From Candidatus Prevotella equi (GTDB lineage Bacteria > Bacteroidota > Bacteroidia > Bacteroidales > Bacteroidaceae), in contig JAGHTW010000173.1 in NCBI GenBank assembly GCA_018065145.1, positions 1 to 48,466 on the forward strand: a stretch of DNA of 48,466 nt, given 5' to 3'. The notes beneath the pieces are model-generated. The model saw only the letters and a program-made list of their open reading frames with translations. It did not search any database and had not been told where the DNA came from. Shown here in pieces: positions 36,728 through 45,033 of the stretch. Made by a program: the position numbers and the translations under genes. Each line of letters begins with the position of its first letter. The first letter of the stretch is position 1.

Positions 36728-37300
36728 TTACAAGTAGTATGATTTATTTTTTATCACTCTCTCCACCTCTTCCGGCACGAAAGCGGCGATATCCTCTCCC
36801 CTTCTTATCATCTCTCTCAGTTGTGTACTGGTAACATTCACCAGCGGCACATCCACCACCGTAACGTTATCAGGTAATGTTGTTTTATCTATCTGCGCAC
36901 CTTCTCGTGGAAACACCGCCACCTCGTGTTGTGCCAGTATCTCTTCGTAGTGTGCCCACTTATCAAACTGCGCCCAGTTATCACCGCCTATTATCAAGAC
37001 AAATTCAGCATCAGGTAAATCTTGCTTCAGATGTTGCAGGGTATTCCATGTATATGAAGGTCTTGGCAGGTGAAACTCATAGTCCGAGGCTCTCAGTCCC
37101 TCCTCTCCTTCAAGTGCCGTTTGTACCATCGTCAGTCTCTTTTGCTCATCCAACAGTTCCGCAGACACCTTCCAAGGATTCTGTGGTGACACCATATACC
37201 ACACCTCATCAAGGCACATAACCCTCAGCATTGTCTTGCCAAGGGTTATATGTCCTGTATGAATAGGGTTAAAAGAACCGCCAAAAAGTCCTATACGCAT
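36728..37300 (-). CDS. nadD: Nicotinate-nucleotide adenylyltransferase
   Basis: Converts nicotinate mononucleotide to deamido-NAD in NAD biosynthesis. The nucleotidyltransferase motif GGSFNPIHTGH is at residues 7-17, and the C-terminal STQLREMIRRG replaces the usual SSTxIR. The 190 residues are full length. It starts 9 bases after the preceding lipoprotein gene and lies in a unit headed by a GH28 gene. No gmk or yicC gene, its frequent partners in Bacteroidota from memory, is adjacent. Confidence 0.94.
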   Translation of the reverse strand: MRIGLFGGSFNPIHTGHITLGKTMLRVMCLDEVWYMVSPQNPWKVSAELLDEQKRLTMVQTALEGEEGLRASDYEFHLPRPSYTWNTLQHLKQDLPDAEFVLIIGGDNWAQFDKWAHYEEILAQHEVAVFPREGAQIDKTTLPDNVTVVDVPLVNVTSTQLREMIRRGEDIAAFVPEEVERVIKNKSYYL

Positions 37301-37309
37301 AGTCTTTTT

Positions 37310-37882
37310 CTACTTTTCCAGCATAGGAGAAGGAATCTCCTCGTACGTTATCTTAACTTCAGGAGCAGCGGCATTGCCATAATAGTAGCCACCTGAATAA
37401 TCGTTACTGTAATAATAATTTCTATCATTCAGATAACGATGATTATTCACCCTATAGAAGTTAAAGCTCGCCAGTTCTTCTCCTGTGCGATAATCGCAGA
37501 ATACTCCTGAGAAACGAGAATTACCAAGGCTATATCTATAGATAACGATATGCGAACCATCAGCATAGTCCAGATAAATCCTTCCATTTCTCACCTCGTA
37601 AACGAAATCGCATTTAACGTAACTCACCCTACCCGTTTTCTCATTGACGTAGGTATAATCTATCTCTACGCCCGTTCCTTTTGCAAAACGGTAAGGATCC
37701 TTGAAGAACTCTATGTCAACGCTCTGAAATTCCGTTACCGGTTTTCCCCAACGTCCAACAAAGAATGTCTGTGCAACTTCTCCTTCCCACACACCGTCAA
37801 GTCGTTGTGCCGTATTATTATCACACGACACGAACATTACGCACACAAGAGCGAAAGCCAAGAGGCTGAATATCTTTTTCAT
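37310..37882 (-). CDS. Predicted lipoprotein, beta-rich, function unknown
   Basis: About 190 residues with lipobox FVSC. The mature part opens with RLDGVWEGEV and alternates beta strands rich in Tyr and Phe, outlining a lipocalin-like or similar small barrel. The C-terminal third is Tyr/Asn/Gly-rich and probably disordered. The second of two consecutive ATG codons is preferred (start 37882). It is 4 bases from the GH28 stop and 9 bases from nadD, so it sits inside their transcript. I do not recognise a named family. Confidence 0.75.
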   Translation of the reverse strand: MKKIFSLLAFALVCVMFVSCDNNTAQRLDGVWEGEVAQTFFVGRWGKPVTEFQSVDIEFFKDPYRFAKGTGVEIDYTYVNEKTGRVSYVKCDFVYEVRNGRIYLDYADGSHIVIYRYSLGNSRFSGVFCDYRTGEELASFNFYRVNNHRYLNDRNYYYSNDYSGGYYYGNAAAPEVKITYEEIPSPMLEK

Positions 37883-37886
37883 CATT

Positions 37887-39350
37887 TTATTTCTCCTTAA
37901 AACCTGTTACATCAGTCTGAACGATACGCTCGCCAACCTTATTATTTATCGTTACATTCTTAAACAAAATATTCTTACAGTAATGCATCTCAGCGCCCTT
38001 TTCACCTACGAAGAGTGAATTCGTCATCTGCAAGTTATCAAGAGGCATCTCAGGAAGACCATTGAAATAGATACAACGCTGTGCGCCTTGGCAGATAATA
38101 TTTGAGATGAAGAGGTTCTTGAAACAAGGAGTCTCCTCTGTCACTGCAGGCACAGCGTCAGAAGACGATGTATCTTTGTCCGCCTTTCCTGTTACAGGCT
38201 TATTGGCATAATAGAGGTCAAAGGTAAAGGCATCACCCTTAATATCCACCATATTAATATTATTTACATATATATTCTCTACTACACCGCCACGTCCGCG
38301 TGTTGACTTAAGTCTAAGACCGGTGTCAGTACCATTGAACAAGCAGTTGTTCACGTATATATTCTTCGCTCCGCTTGACATTTCAGAGCCAATAACGAAT
38401 CCTCCATGACCATGAAGCACGGTACATCCCTCGATGATAACATTCTGGCAAGGCATCTTCCAGTCACGACCTTCCTTATCCTTACCGCTCTTTATGCAGA
38501 TAGCATCATCGCCAACATCGAAAGTAGAGTTCTTGATGATAACACGGTTACAAGACTCCAGGTCAAGACCGTCACCATTCTGTGCATACCATGGGTTACG
38601 AATGGTAACATGATCTATCGTCACGTCCTCACACTTCAGCGGATGAGTATTCCATGCAGGAGAATTACTCAATGTCACATCTTGCAGCAACACGCGCTGA
38701 CAACCCTCAAACTCAAGGAGTACAGGACGGCCATTCACCCTACGCATATCAGGAGCGCCGGCCTTTCCTGCCAATTCATCATCCTTAGCATCAGGATACC
38801 ATACGTTTTTCATCTCTATGCCCTTGCCTGATGTCAGTTCCTTCCACTGAGACTCTGTGAACTTACCTTTCTTTGAAGGGCGCCATGCCTGTCCCTGTGC
38901 ATCAAAGGCGCCAGGGCCTGTTATTGAGATATCATGCTTGTGATAAGCATACAGCGGCGACATTCTTCTCCTTGAAGTGTTTCCCTCATATATTGTCTTC
39001 ACCTCTGGATAAGCATCATAATCAGTTGTAAAGAGAACCAGTGCGCCCTGCTCTACATGCAGATCTACATTATTCTCAAACTGAATAGGACCGGTAAGCC
39101 AAATGCCAGCAGGCACAACGAGATGTCCGCCACCCTTCTGTGAAAGATGCGCCATTGCCTTTGCAAAAGCTTCGGTATTAAGAGTACCTCCATCGCCCTT
39201 AGCGCCATAATCCTTAAGGTTTATGGTGTAAGAAGGAATGTTTACCTGCGCCACTTCTGGCATTGCAAACGGATACTTATTCTTTGCAGATACACTGCTT
39301 ACAGTCAGCAGACAAACAAGCGCTGACACAATTCTATTAATTAGTTTCAT
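37887..39350 (-). CDS. Glycoside hydrolase family 28, polygalacturonase-like
   Basis: Secreted 487-residue right-handed beta-helix enzyme (signal peptide ending SSVSA|K) acting on pectic galacturonans. It opens with the pectate-lyase-like YTINLKDYGAKGDGGTLNT. The GH28 catalytic set is present: NGDGLDLES (NxD), GDDAICIKSG (DD), HGHGGFVIGSE (GHG) and GLRLKSTRGRGG (the RxK site). Its promoter is at 39375-39405. It heads a transcript with a lipoprotein gene and nadD. Whether it is endo- or exo-acting cannot be read from the sequence. Confidence 0.93.
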   Translation of the reverse strand: MKLINRIVSALVCLLTVSSVSAKNKYPFAMPEVAQVNIPSYTINLKDYGAKGDGGTLNTEAFAKAMAHLSQKGGGHLVVPAGIWLTGPIQFENNVDLHVEQGALVLFTTDYDAYPEVKTIYEGNTSRRRMSPLYAYHKHDISITGPGAFDAQGQAWRPSKKGKFTESQWKELTSGKGIEMKNVWYPDAKDDELAGKAGAPDMRRVNGRPVLLEFEGCQRVLLQDVTLSNSPAWNTHPLKCEDVTIDHVTIRNPWYAQNGDGLDLESCNRVIIKNSTFDVGDDAICIKSGKDKEGRDWKMPCQNVIIEGCTVLHGHGGFVIGSEMSSGAKNIYVNNCLFNGTDTGLRLKSTRGRGGVVENIYVNNINMVDIKGDAFTFDLYYANKPVTGKADKDTSSSDAVPAVTEETPCFKNLFISNIICQGAQRCIYFNGLPEMPLDNLQMTNSLFVGEKGAEMHYCKNILFKNVTINNKVGERIVQTDVTGFKEK

Positions 39351-39374
39351 ATTCGATAATAACAGTTATTTTTG

Positions 39375-39405
39375 CAAAGATAATCATTTTCTCCGAACAA
39401 ACAAA
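39375..39405 (-). promoter_or_regulatory. Promoter of the GH28-lipoprotein-nadD unit
   Basis: On the minus strand, TTTG at 39405-39402 and TATCTTTG at 39382-39375, 19 bases apart. The -7 box ends about 24 bases before the GH28 start codon. Confidence 0.7.
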
Positions 39406-39449
39406 ACATTTTCCTATTTTATTATAATTCGTCACATTAGAAACACAAT

Positions 39450-39485
39450 AAAAAGGAGGCAGGGTGTCTCCCGACAACCTGCCTC
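39450..39485 (-). terminator. Terminator after the LpxA-like gene
   Basis: On the minus strand GAGGCAGG (39485-39478) pairs with CCTGCCTC (39463-39456), and CTTTTTATTG follows. It closes the efflux/LpxA-like operon. Confidence 0.82.
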
Positions 39486-39527
39486 GTAATTATCAAAAAG
39501 TGCAAAGATATAAATGTTATTCTTATA

Positions 39528-40313
39528 TTAAAGTTTCGTAATAAGACCCAGCTTAGAAGTGCTGAGGAAGGTGATGATATTATCTATCTCCTCGCCTGGT
39601 GGCACCTGCTGAACAATCTGATTACAAACGTCCATTATATCGTTCTGTCCGTTGAAGACAAGACGATAAGCATTAGCAACGTGGTTGATAGTCTTTTCAT
39701 CAACACCGCTTCGCTGCAATATAGGCTTATTCACGCCGCAGAACTCTATAGGATCGCCTGATGCAATGATGTATGGAGGCACATCCTTAGAGAAATAGCT
39801 GTTGGCTACAATCATAGAGTAGCGTCCTACGCGGCAACCAGCATTGGTGATGATACTTGAAGAGAAGATAACATGATCCTCTACGGTGATGTCACCAGCC
39901 AGCTTTGTACCATAACCGAACACGTTAGCGTTACCGATATGGTTATCATGTGAGATATGTACGCCCTCCATGAAGAAGTTCTCGTTACCGATAGTCGTAG
40001 CAGAGCCATCAGTATCATAGCTGGAGCGTGCTATCACCACGTTCTCGCGGAAGATATTCTTATCACCAATGATGAGCTTTGTAGGACGTCCGCAGTAATT
40101 GAAGTCCTGTGGCACGGCACCAAGCACGGTTCCCTGGAACACAGTATTTCCCTTACCCATCTTGGTTCCGTTCATAATGCTCACATGAGGATAGATAACA
40201 CAGTCATCACCAATCTCCACGTCACCCTCAATATATGCGAAAGGCATTACGGTAACGTTATTGCCCAACTTCGCCTTTGGGTCTATATATGCTTTATCAC
40301 TTATATTACTCAT
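39528..40313 (-). CDS. LpxA-like acyltransferase (left-handed beta-helix), possible paralog
   Basis: A 261-residue hexapeptide-repeat acyltransferase most similar to LpxA, which puts the first acyl chain on UDP-GlcNAc in lipid A synthesis. GAVPQDFNYCG, VHISHDNHIGN and a helical C-terminus are conserved. H122 matches the catalytic H125 of E. coli LpxA. Several positions deviate. The IREFVTINRGT stretch is replaced by FRENVVIARSSYDTDGSATT. The VHQF histidine (H160) is replaced in ITNAGC. RRG near the C-terminus is QRSG. It may be a paralog with another substrate. It follows the efflux pump genes after 40 bases of heptamer repeats. Confidence 0.75.
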   Translation of the reverse strand: MSNISDKAYIDPKAKLGNNVTVMPFAYIEGDVEIGDDCVIYPHVSIMNGTKMGKGNTVFQGTVLGAVPQDFNYCGRPTKLIIGDKNIFRENVVIARSSYDTDGSATTIGNENFFMEGVHISHDNHIGNANVFGYGTKLAGDITVEDHVIFSSSIITNAGCRVGRYSMIVANSYFSKDVPPYIIASGDPIEFCGVNKPILQRSGVDEKTINHVANAYRLVFNGQNDIMDVCNQIVQQVPPGEEIDNIITFLSTSKLGLITKL

Positions 40314-40316
40314 AAC

Positions 40317-40351
40317 AATTATGCATTATAAATTATGAATTATGCATTAAC
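40317..40351. repeat. Heptamer tandem array in the LpxA-like/efflux gap
   Basis: Five 7-base units (AATTATG, CATTATA, AATTATG, AATTATG, CATTAAC) fill nearly the whole 40-base gap between two minus-strand genes. It is the same family as 9974-10022 and 44984-45032. Confidence 0.8.
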
Positions 40352-40353
40352 AA

Positions 40354-41742
40354 TTAGTACCTTCCTCCGCCAAGAGCAGAATAGAGATTTACTACAGCCT
40401 GCATTTTGTTGAAGTCATCAGTAACCTGATTGGTCTGTGCATTAAGCAGATTAGACTGTGCAGAGATAACTTCAAGGTATGAACTGCTGCCCATAGAGAA
40501 GAGGTTACGAGTATATTCCACACTCTTCTCCAACACCTCTACGCGGTTAGCATCAACGGCGCTCTTTTCCTTAGCGCTGTTATACTCTATCAAGGCATTG
40601 CTTACCTCTGCTCCTGCTGACAGGATAGTGTGTTCCCACTCCTTTGCAGCAACGTCATAGTCAAGCTTTGCAGCCTTCAGCTGATAACGCAGGCGACCAT
40701 TCTGGAAGAGTGGCTGCATGAGAGAACCTGCAAAAGCAGCAATGAAGTCACCAGGAGTAACGTATGACGCACTGGCAGTAATAGTAAGCTGTGGATACAT
40801 GGATGCACGTGCAGAAGTAACATCATAGAAGCATGAAGCGAGCTTCATCTCTGCTGCGTGTACGTCCGGACGAATGTTGAGCAGACGGATAGGATAACCC
40901 GTGCTGAACTTCTCTGGCAGATACTGTGCAGCGAGTGTTCCTCGTGCAATATGCTGCGCTGGCTGTCCGATAAGAAGTGACAAGGCGCTCTCCGTAGCAA
41001 GAATCTGACGATTCATTTCTATAATAGAAGACTTAACGCCGAGATAAGCAGCCTCAGCACTTACCACGCTTGTCTCACGTGCGCCGCGAAGCTCTTTCTG
41101 CAACTTCATCATCTCCCATGTGTCCTTTGTCAGTTTCTCCATCTCCTTAAGCAGTTCCATCTGTCGGTCGAGCATAAGGAGAGTATAGTAACAGTTAGCC
41201 ACACCGCAGATGATACCTGAGCGTGCTGCCTGCTGATAATCCTTCATCATTGAAAGATTTGCCTCAGCGCCGCGTTTCGCAGCGAGTATCTTACCGAAGA
41301 TATCGACAGTCCATGATGCGCTGATAGGTATAGAGTATGACTTTGTCCAATTAGGGTTATGGTCACGACCAGCAAAGATATTGGAGATAGTACCCATAGG
41401 CTGCTGTGAACCAAAGTTTACAGAAGGAAGGAATGCAAGGCGTGCACACTTAAGGGCTTCTGTCAACTTCTCCACGTTCACTGCTGCGGCATAAACGTCA
41501 ACGTTATTGTCCAAGCCCTTCTCTATAAGAGTCTGCAACTGTGGATCAGTGAATACCTCGCGCCATGCCACGTCACCGAAGCTGCTGCTGTCGGTGGTGT
41601 TGGCATACTGGTCTGCATCGCGCATTATATTGTCAATGCTCTCTGCTGAAACCTCAGGACGCTGATATTTGCTGTAGAGTCCGCAACTGCTCATAAGAAC
41701 AGTTGCCGACATTATGGTCATTATGGTGAGTTTCTTCATCAT
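40354..41742 (-). CDS. RND efflux outer-membrane factor (TolC/OprM, NodT family)
   Basis: Outer-membrane channel of a tripartite pump. It is a lipoprotein (lipobox MSSC) with the duplicated coiled-coil/beta-barrel repeats of the NodT family: WREVFTDPQLQTLIEKGLDNN opens the first half, and LLNIRPDVHAAE and EYTRNLFSMGSSSYLEVISAQSNLL mark the second. The start is set at 41742 (MMKKLT), which gives a proper lipoprotein signal. An earlier in-frame ATG at 41775 would overlap the pump gene by 20 bases and add a polar head. It is 13 bases after the RND permease gene. Confidence 0.93.
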   Translation of the reverse strand: MMKKLTIMTIMSATVLMSSCGLYSKYQRPEVSAESIDNIMRDADQYANTTDSSSFGDVAWREVFTDPQLQTLIEKGLDNNVDVYAAAVNVEKLTEALKCARLAFLPSVNFGSQQPMGTISNIFAGRDHNPNWTKSYSIPISASWTVDIFGKILAAKRGAEANLSMMKDYQQAARSGIICGVANCYYTLLMLDRQMELLKEMEKLTKDTWEMMKLQKELRGARETSVVSAEAAYLGVKSSIIEMNRQILATESALSLLIGQPAQHIARGTLAAQYLPEKFSTGYPIRLLNIRPDVHAAEMKLASCFYDVTSARASMYPQLTITASASYVTPGDFIAAFAGSLMQPLFQNGRLRYQLKAAKLDYDVAAKEWEHTILSAGAEVSNALIEYNSAKEKSAVDANRVEVLEKSVEYTRNLFSMGSSSYLEVISAQSNLLNAQTNQVTDDFNKMQAVVNLYSALGGGRY

Positions 41743-41755
41743 GAGATTACTTGTT

Positions 41756-44700
41756 TTATACGTTAGTAAGATCATTTGGCACAGAGTACTGCTTCAGCTC
41801 TGCCTCGATAGCCTCGCCGAATTCCTCGTCAAACTTGATAGGGCTTATCTTCTCCTGCAGATACTGGAAGATAACGAACAGTGCTGGTACGAAGAGTACC
41901 TGACAGAGCGTACCGACAAGCATACCGCCGATAGCGGCTGCACCAAGAGTGATGTAACCATTCTCACCTACTGCTGGTGGCATGAAGAGGCTAAGGCCTG
42001 GGATGCCGGTGATGACGAGTGGGAACAGACCGATAATCATTGCCAACGCGGTCATCAGGATAGGACGCAGACGCGCTGCTGCACCAAGGATGGCTGACCA
42101 TGTGATAGCCATACCCAGATGACGGCGCTCCAGTGCGAACTGTACGATAAGGATAGCGTTCTTTGCCAGCAGACCGATAAGCATGATAAGCGCAATCTGC
42201 ATGTAGATATCGTTGTTCTTTCCGAAGAGATTGGTGAAGAGGAACGCTCCTGCAAGACCGAATGGGATGGAAAGAATTACTGACAGTGGCAAGAGATATG
42301 ACTCATACTGCGCTGACAGAATCAGATATACGAATACAAGACAGAGCACGAAGATGATAGCAGTAGAGTTAGACTGCTCCTGCTCGTTACGTGTAAGACC
42401 TGAATACTCGTATGTATATCCTGATGGGAGTGTTGTTGCAGCCACTTCCTTTACCGCCTTGATAGCATCACCCGTAGAATATCCGTCAGCTGGTGTAGCA
42501 TTGATAGATATAGAGGTGAAGAGGTTGAAACGGTCAAGCGTCTGTGGACCGTAAATCTTGTGAAGTGAAACATACTCCTTGACAGGTGTCATCTTGCCGG
42601 TATTGGTGCGGCAGTAGATATTCTCAAGAGTCTTGAGGTTCTCACGATTCTCGAAGTCTGCCTGAACATATACGCGGAAGAGCTTACCGTATGCGTTGAA
42701 GTTTGATGCATAGAGGCCACCGTAGTAACCCTGCATGGTCTGAAGCACCGCACTTGGTGACAAGCCTGCCTGCTTACACTTTGCCGCATCCACGTCAATC
42801 ATGTACTGTGGATAGTTTGCCTTGAAGGCTGTCATGGCGTTGGTAAGCTCTGGGCGCTTGTTAAGCTCTGCAAGGAACTTGTCTGTTACCTCGGTGAACT
42901 TGATGATATCGCCGCCGGTACGGTCCTGCATAGAGAAGGTAAGACCGTTTGACACAGAGAAGCCTACAACCATAGGTGGCTGGAATGCAAGGATCTGTGC
43001 ACCCTTGATGGCTGCTGTCTGCTTGTATATCATACCGAGAACCATCATAGAGTACTCTGAACGGCTACGCTCATCGAAGTCCTTCAGCTTAACGATGAAG
43101 GTACCCTGGTTGGAACCCTGACCAGCGATGAAGTTATAACCAGCGATACGCAGACAGCTGCGGATAGCGGTATTATTGTCAAGCATGCGCTGTACCTCAT
43201 CCATTACCTCATTGGTCTTCTCAAGTGAGGTAGCAGGAGGTGTTGACACGGTTACGAATATAGTACCGGTATCCTCGTCAGGCACAAGACCTGTCTTTGT
43301 GAACATTGCTGACGCAACGAGCAATACGCCACTGATGATAACGGCTGCTACTGATGTCCACTTATTATCTACGATGCGGTGAACGGAGTTCTGATACTTC
43401 AGCTGCAAACGCTCATAAGAAGCATTGAAGCTCTTGAAGAAGCGCTCCTTGAATGTTGACTTATGCTCAGCGTTCTTGTCGTGTGGCTTCAGCAATACGG
43501 CACAAAGGGCTGGCGACAGTGTCAGCGCATTGACAGCCGAGATGATAATTGAGATAGCCATGGTGATACCGAACTCCATATAGAAGGTACCTGACGTACC
43601 GCCGATGAATGATACCGGTACGAACACGGCTGACATAACGAGCGTGATAGAGATGATAGCGCCGGAGATTTCGTTCATGGCGTCTATACTTGCCTTACGC
43701 GCACTCTTGTAACCCATGTCAAGCTTAGCGTGAACCGCCTCAACAACCACGATGGCATCATCGACCACGATGGCGATGGCAAGCACGATAGCAGCGAGTG
43801 TCAACAGGTTAAGAGAGAAACCGAAGACATAGAGGAAGAACATTGTACCTATCAGCGACACTGGAACGGCAATCATAGGGATGAGTGTCGAACGGAAGTC
43901 CTGAAGGAAGATGAACACCACGATGAACACAAGGATCAATGCCTCATAGAGAGTCTTGAATACCTCATGCTGTGATGCAGAGATAAACTCCGTTACGTCC
44001 TGCATGTACTTTATCTCCATGCCTGGAGGGAATGACTCTGCAAGGCGTTCGTTTACCTTCTTTACATCGTTTACAATCTGTGTAGCGTTGGAACCGGCAG
44101 TCTGCGCAACCATCATCATGACAGCATCGTGACCGTCAATCTGGGTGAATACTGAGTAGTACATGGCGCCGAGCTCTACCTTAGCAACGTCCTTTACACG
44201 AATAATCTGTGAGTTGGCAACATTCTTTATTATCATATTGCCGAACTCCTCTGGTGTTCTGAGACGACCAGAGTACTTCATCGTATATTCGTACTGAGTG
44301 CCTGCGCGCTCACCGAACTTACCTGGTGCTGCCTCCACGTTCTGCTCTGACAGAGCCTGAACGATATCTGTTGGCACGAGGCTGTAGTTCTTCATCTTTA
44401 TAGGGTCCATCCAAAGACGCATGGTGAACTGCTTCAAACCTACGGCAGAACAGTCACCCACACCATTCACACGCTTTACCTCTGGTATCACGTTGACGTT
44501 GGCGTAGTTGGAAAGGAAAAGGTCATCATAGCGGCCGTCTGATGTCAAGCCCATGATGAGCACGTTGGATGTCTGACGCTTTGTAACGGTCACACCTGAC
44601 TGCGTCACCTGCTGTGGCAGCAATGCCTGTGCCTGTGACACACGGTTCTGAACGTTTACCTGAGCCATGTTAGGGTCTGCATCCTGCTTGAAATAGACAG

Positions 44701-44974
44701 TGATGGACGCAGAACCATCATTGGTAGCTGAAGAGGTCATATACGTCATGCCCTCAACACCATTGATAGACTCCTCCAATGGAGCAAGTACGGAGTTCTG
44801 AACCGTCTGAGCATCAGCACCCTGATAATACGCCTGAACGGAAATGGTTGGAGGCGCAATATTTGGGTACTGCTCAATAGGCAGACTCACAAGTCCGAGC
44901 GCACCAAGAATCACCGTGAAGATAGATATCACGGTAGAGAGCACCGGGCGATTAATAAATGTATCTAGTTTCAT
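41756..44974 (-). CDS. RND multidrug efflux permease (AcrB/HAE1 family)
   Basis: A 1072-residue proton-driven inner-membrane transporter expelling hydrophobic compounds. It begins MKLDTFINRPVLSTVIS, as HAE1 pumps do. It has twelve predicted membrane helices in two halves, each followed by a large periplasmic porter domain. The proton-relay Asp pair is visible in AIVVDDAIVVVEAV. GLLAKNAILIVQFA marks the second half. The C-terminal ~30 residues are acidic and cytosolic. It lies between the adaptor and outer-membrane-factor genes, completing a tripartite system. The drug spectrum cannot be inferred. Confidence 0.96.
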   Translation of the reverse strand: MKLDTFINRPVLSTVISIFTVILGALGLVSLPIEQYPNIAPPTISVQAYYQGADAQTVQNSVLAPLEESINGVEGMTYMTSSATNDGSASITVYFKQDADPNMAQVNVQNRVSQAQALLPQQVTQSGVTVTKRQTSNVLIMGLTSDGRYDDLFLSNYANVNVIPEVKRVNGVGDCSAVGLKQFTMRLWMDPIKMKNYSLVPTDIVQALSEQNVEAAPGKFGERAGTQYEYTMKYSGRLRTPEEFGNMIIKNVANSQIIRVKDVAKVELGAMYYSVFTQIDGHDAVMMMVAQTAGSNATQIVNDVKKVNERLAESFPPGMEIKYMQDVTEFISASQHEVFKTLYEALILVFIVVFIFLQDFRSTLIPMIAVPVSLIGTMFFLYVFGFSLNLLTLAAIVLAIAIVVDDAIVVVEAVHAKLDMGYKSARKASIDAMNEISGAIISITLVMSAVFVPVSFIGGTSGTFYMEFGITMAISIIISAVNALTLSPALCAVLLKPHDKNAEHKSTFKERFFKSFNASYERLQLKYQNSVHRIVDNKWTSVAAVIISGVLLVASAMFTKTGLVPDEDTGTIFVTVSTPPATSLEKTNEVMDEVQRMLDNNTAIRSCLRIAGYNFIAGQGSNQGTFIVKLKDFDERSRSEYSMMVLGMIYKQTAAIKGAQILAFQPPMVVGFSVSNGLTFSMQDRTGGDIIKFTEVTDKFLAELNKRPELTNAMTAFKANYPQYMIDVDAAKCKQAGLSPSAVLQTMQGYYGGLYASNFNAYGKLFRVYVQADFENRENLKTLENIYCRTNTGKMTPVKEYVSLHKIYGPQTLDRFNLFTSISINATPADGYSTGDAIKAVKEVAATTLPSGYTYEYSGLTRNEQEQSNSTAIIFVLCLVFVYLILSAQYESYLLPLSVILSIPFGLAGAFLFTNLFGKNNDIYMQIALIMLIGLLAKNAILIVQFALERRHLGMAITWSAILGAAARLRPILMTALAMIIGLFPLVITGIPGLSLFMPPAVGENGYITLGAAAIGGMLVGTLCQVLFVPALFVIFQYLQEKISPIKFDEEFGEAIEAELKQYSVPNDLTNV

Positions 44975-44983
44975 TGATTTTTG

Positions 44984-45032
44984 AATTATGAACTATGAAC
45001 TATGAACTATGCACTATGCACTATGAACTAAA
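44984..45032. repeat. Heptamer tandem array between RND adaptor and permease genes
   Basis: Seven exact 7-base steps: AATTATG, AACTATG three times, CACTATG twice, then AACTAAA. It fills the 59-base gap between two co-transcribed minus-strand genes. Confidence 0.88.
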
Positions 45033-45033
45033 A

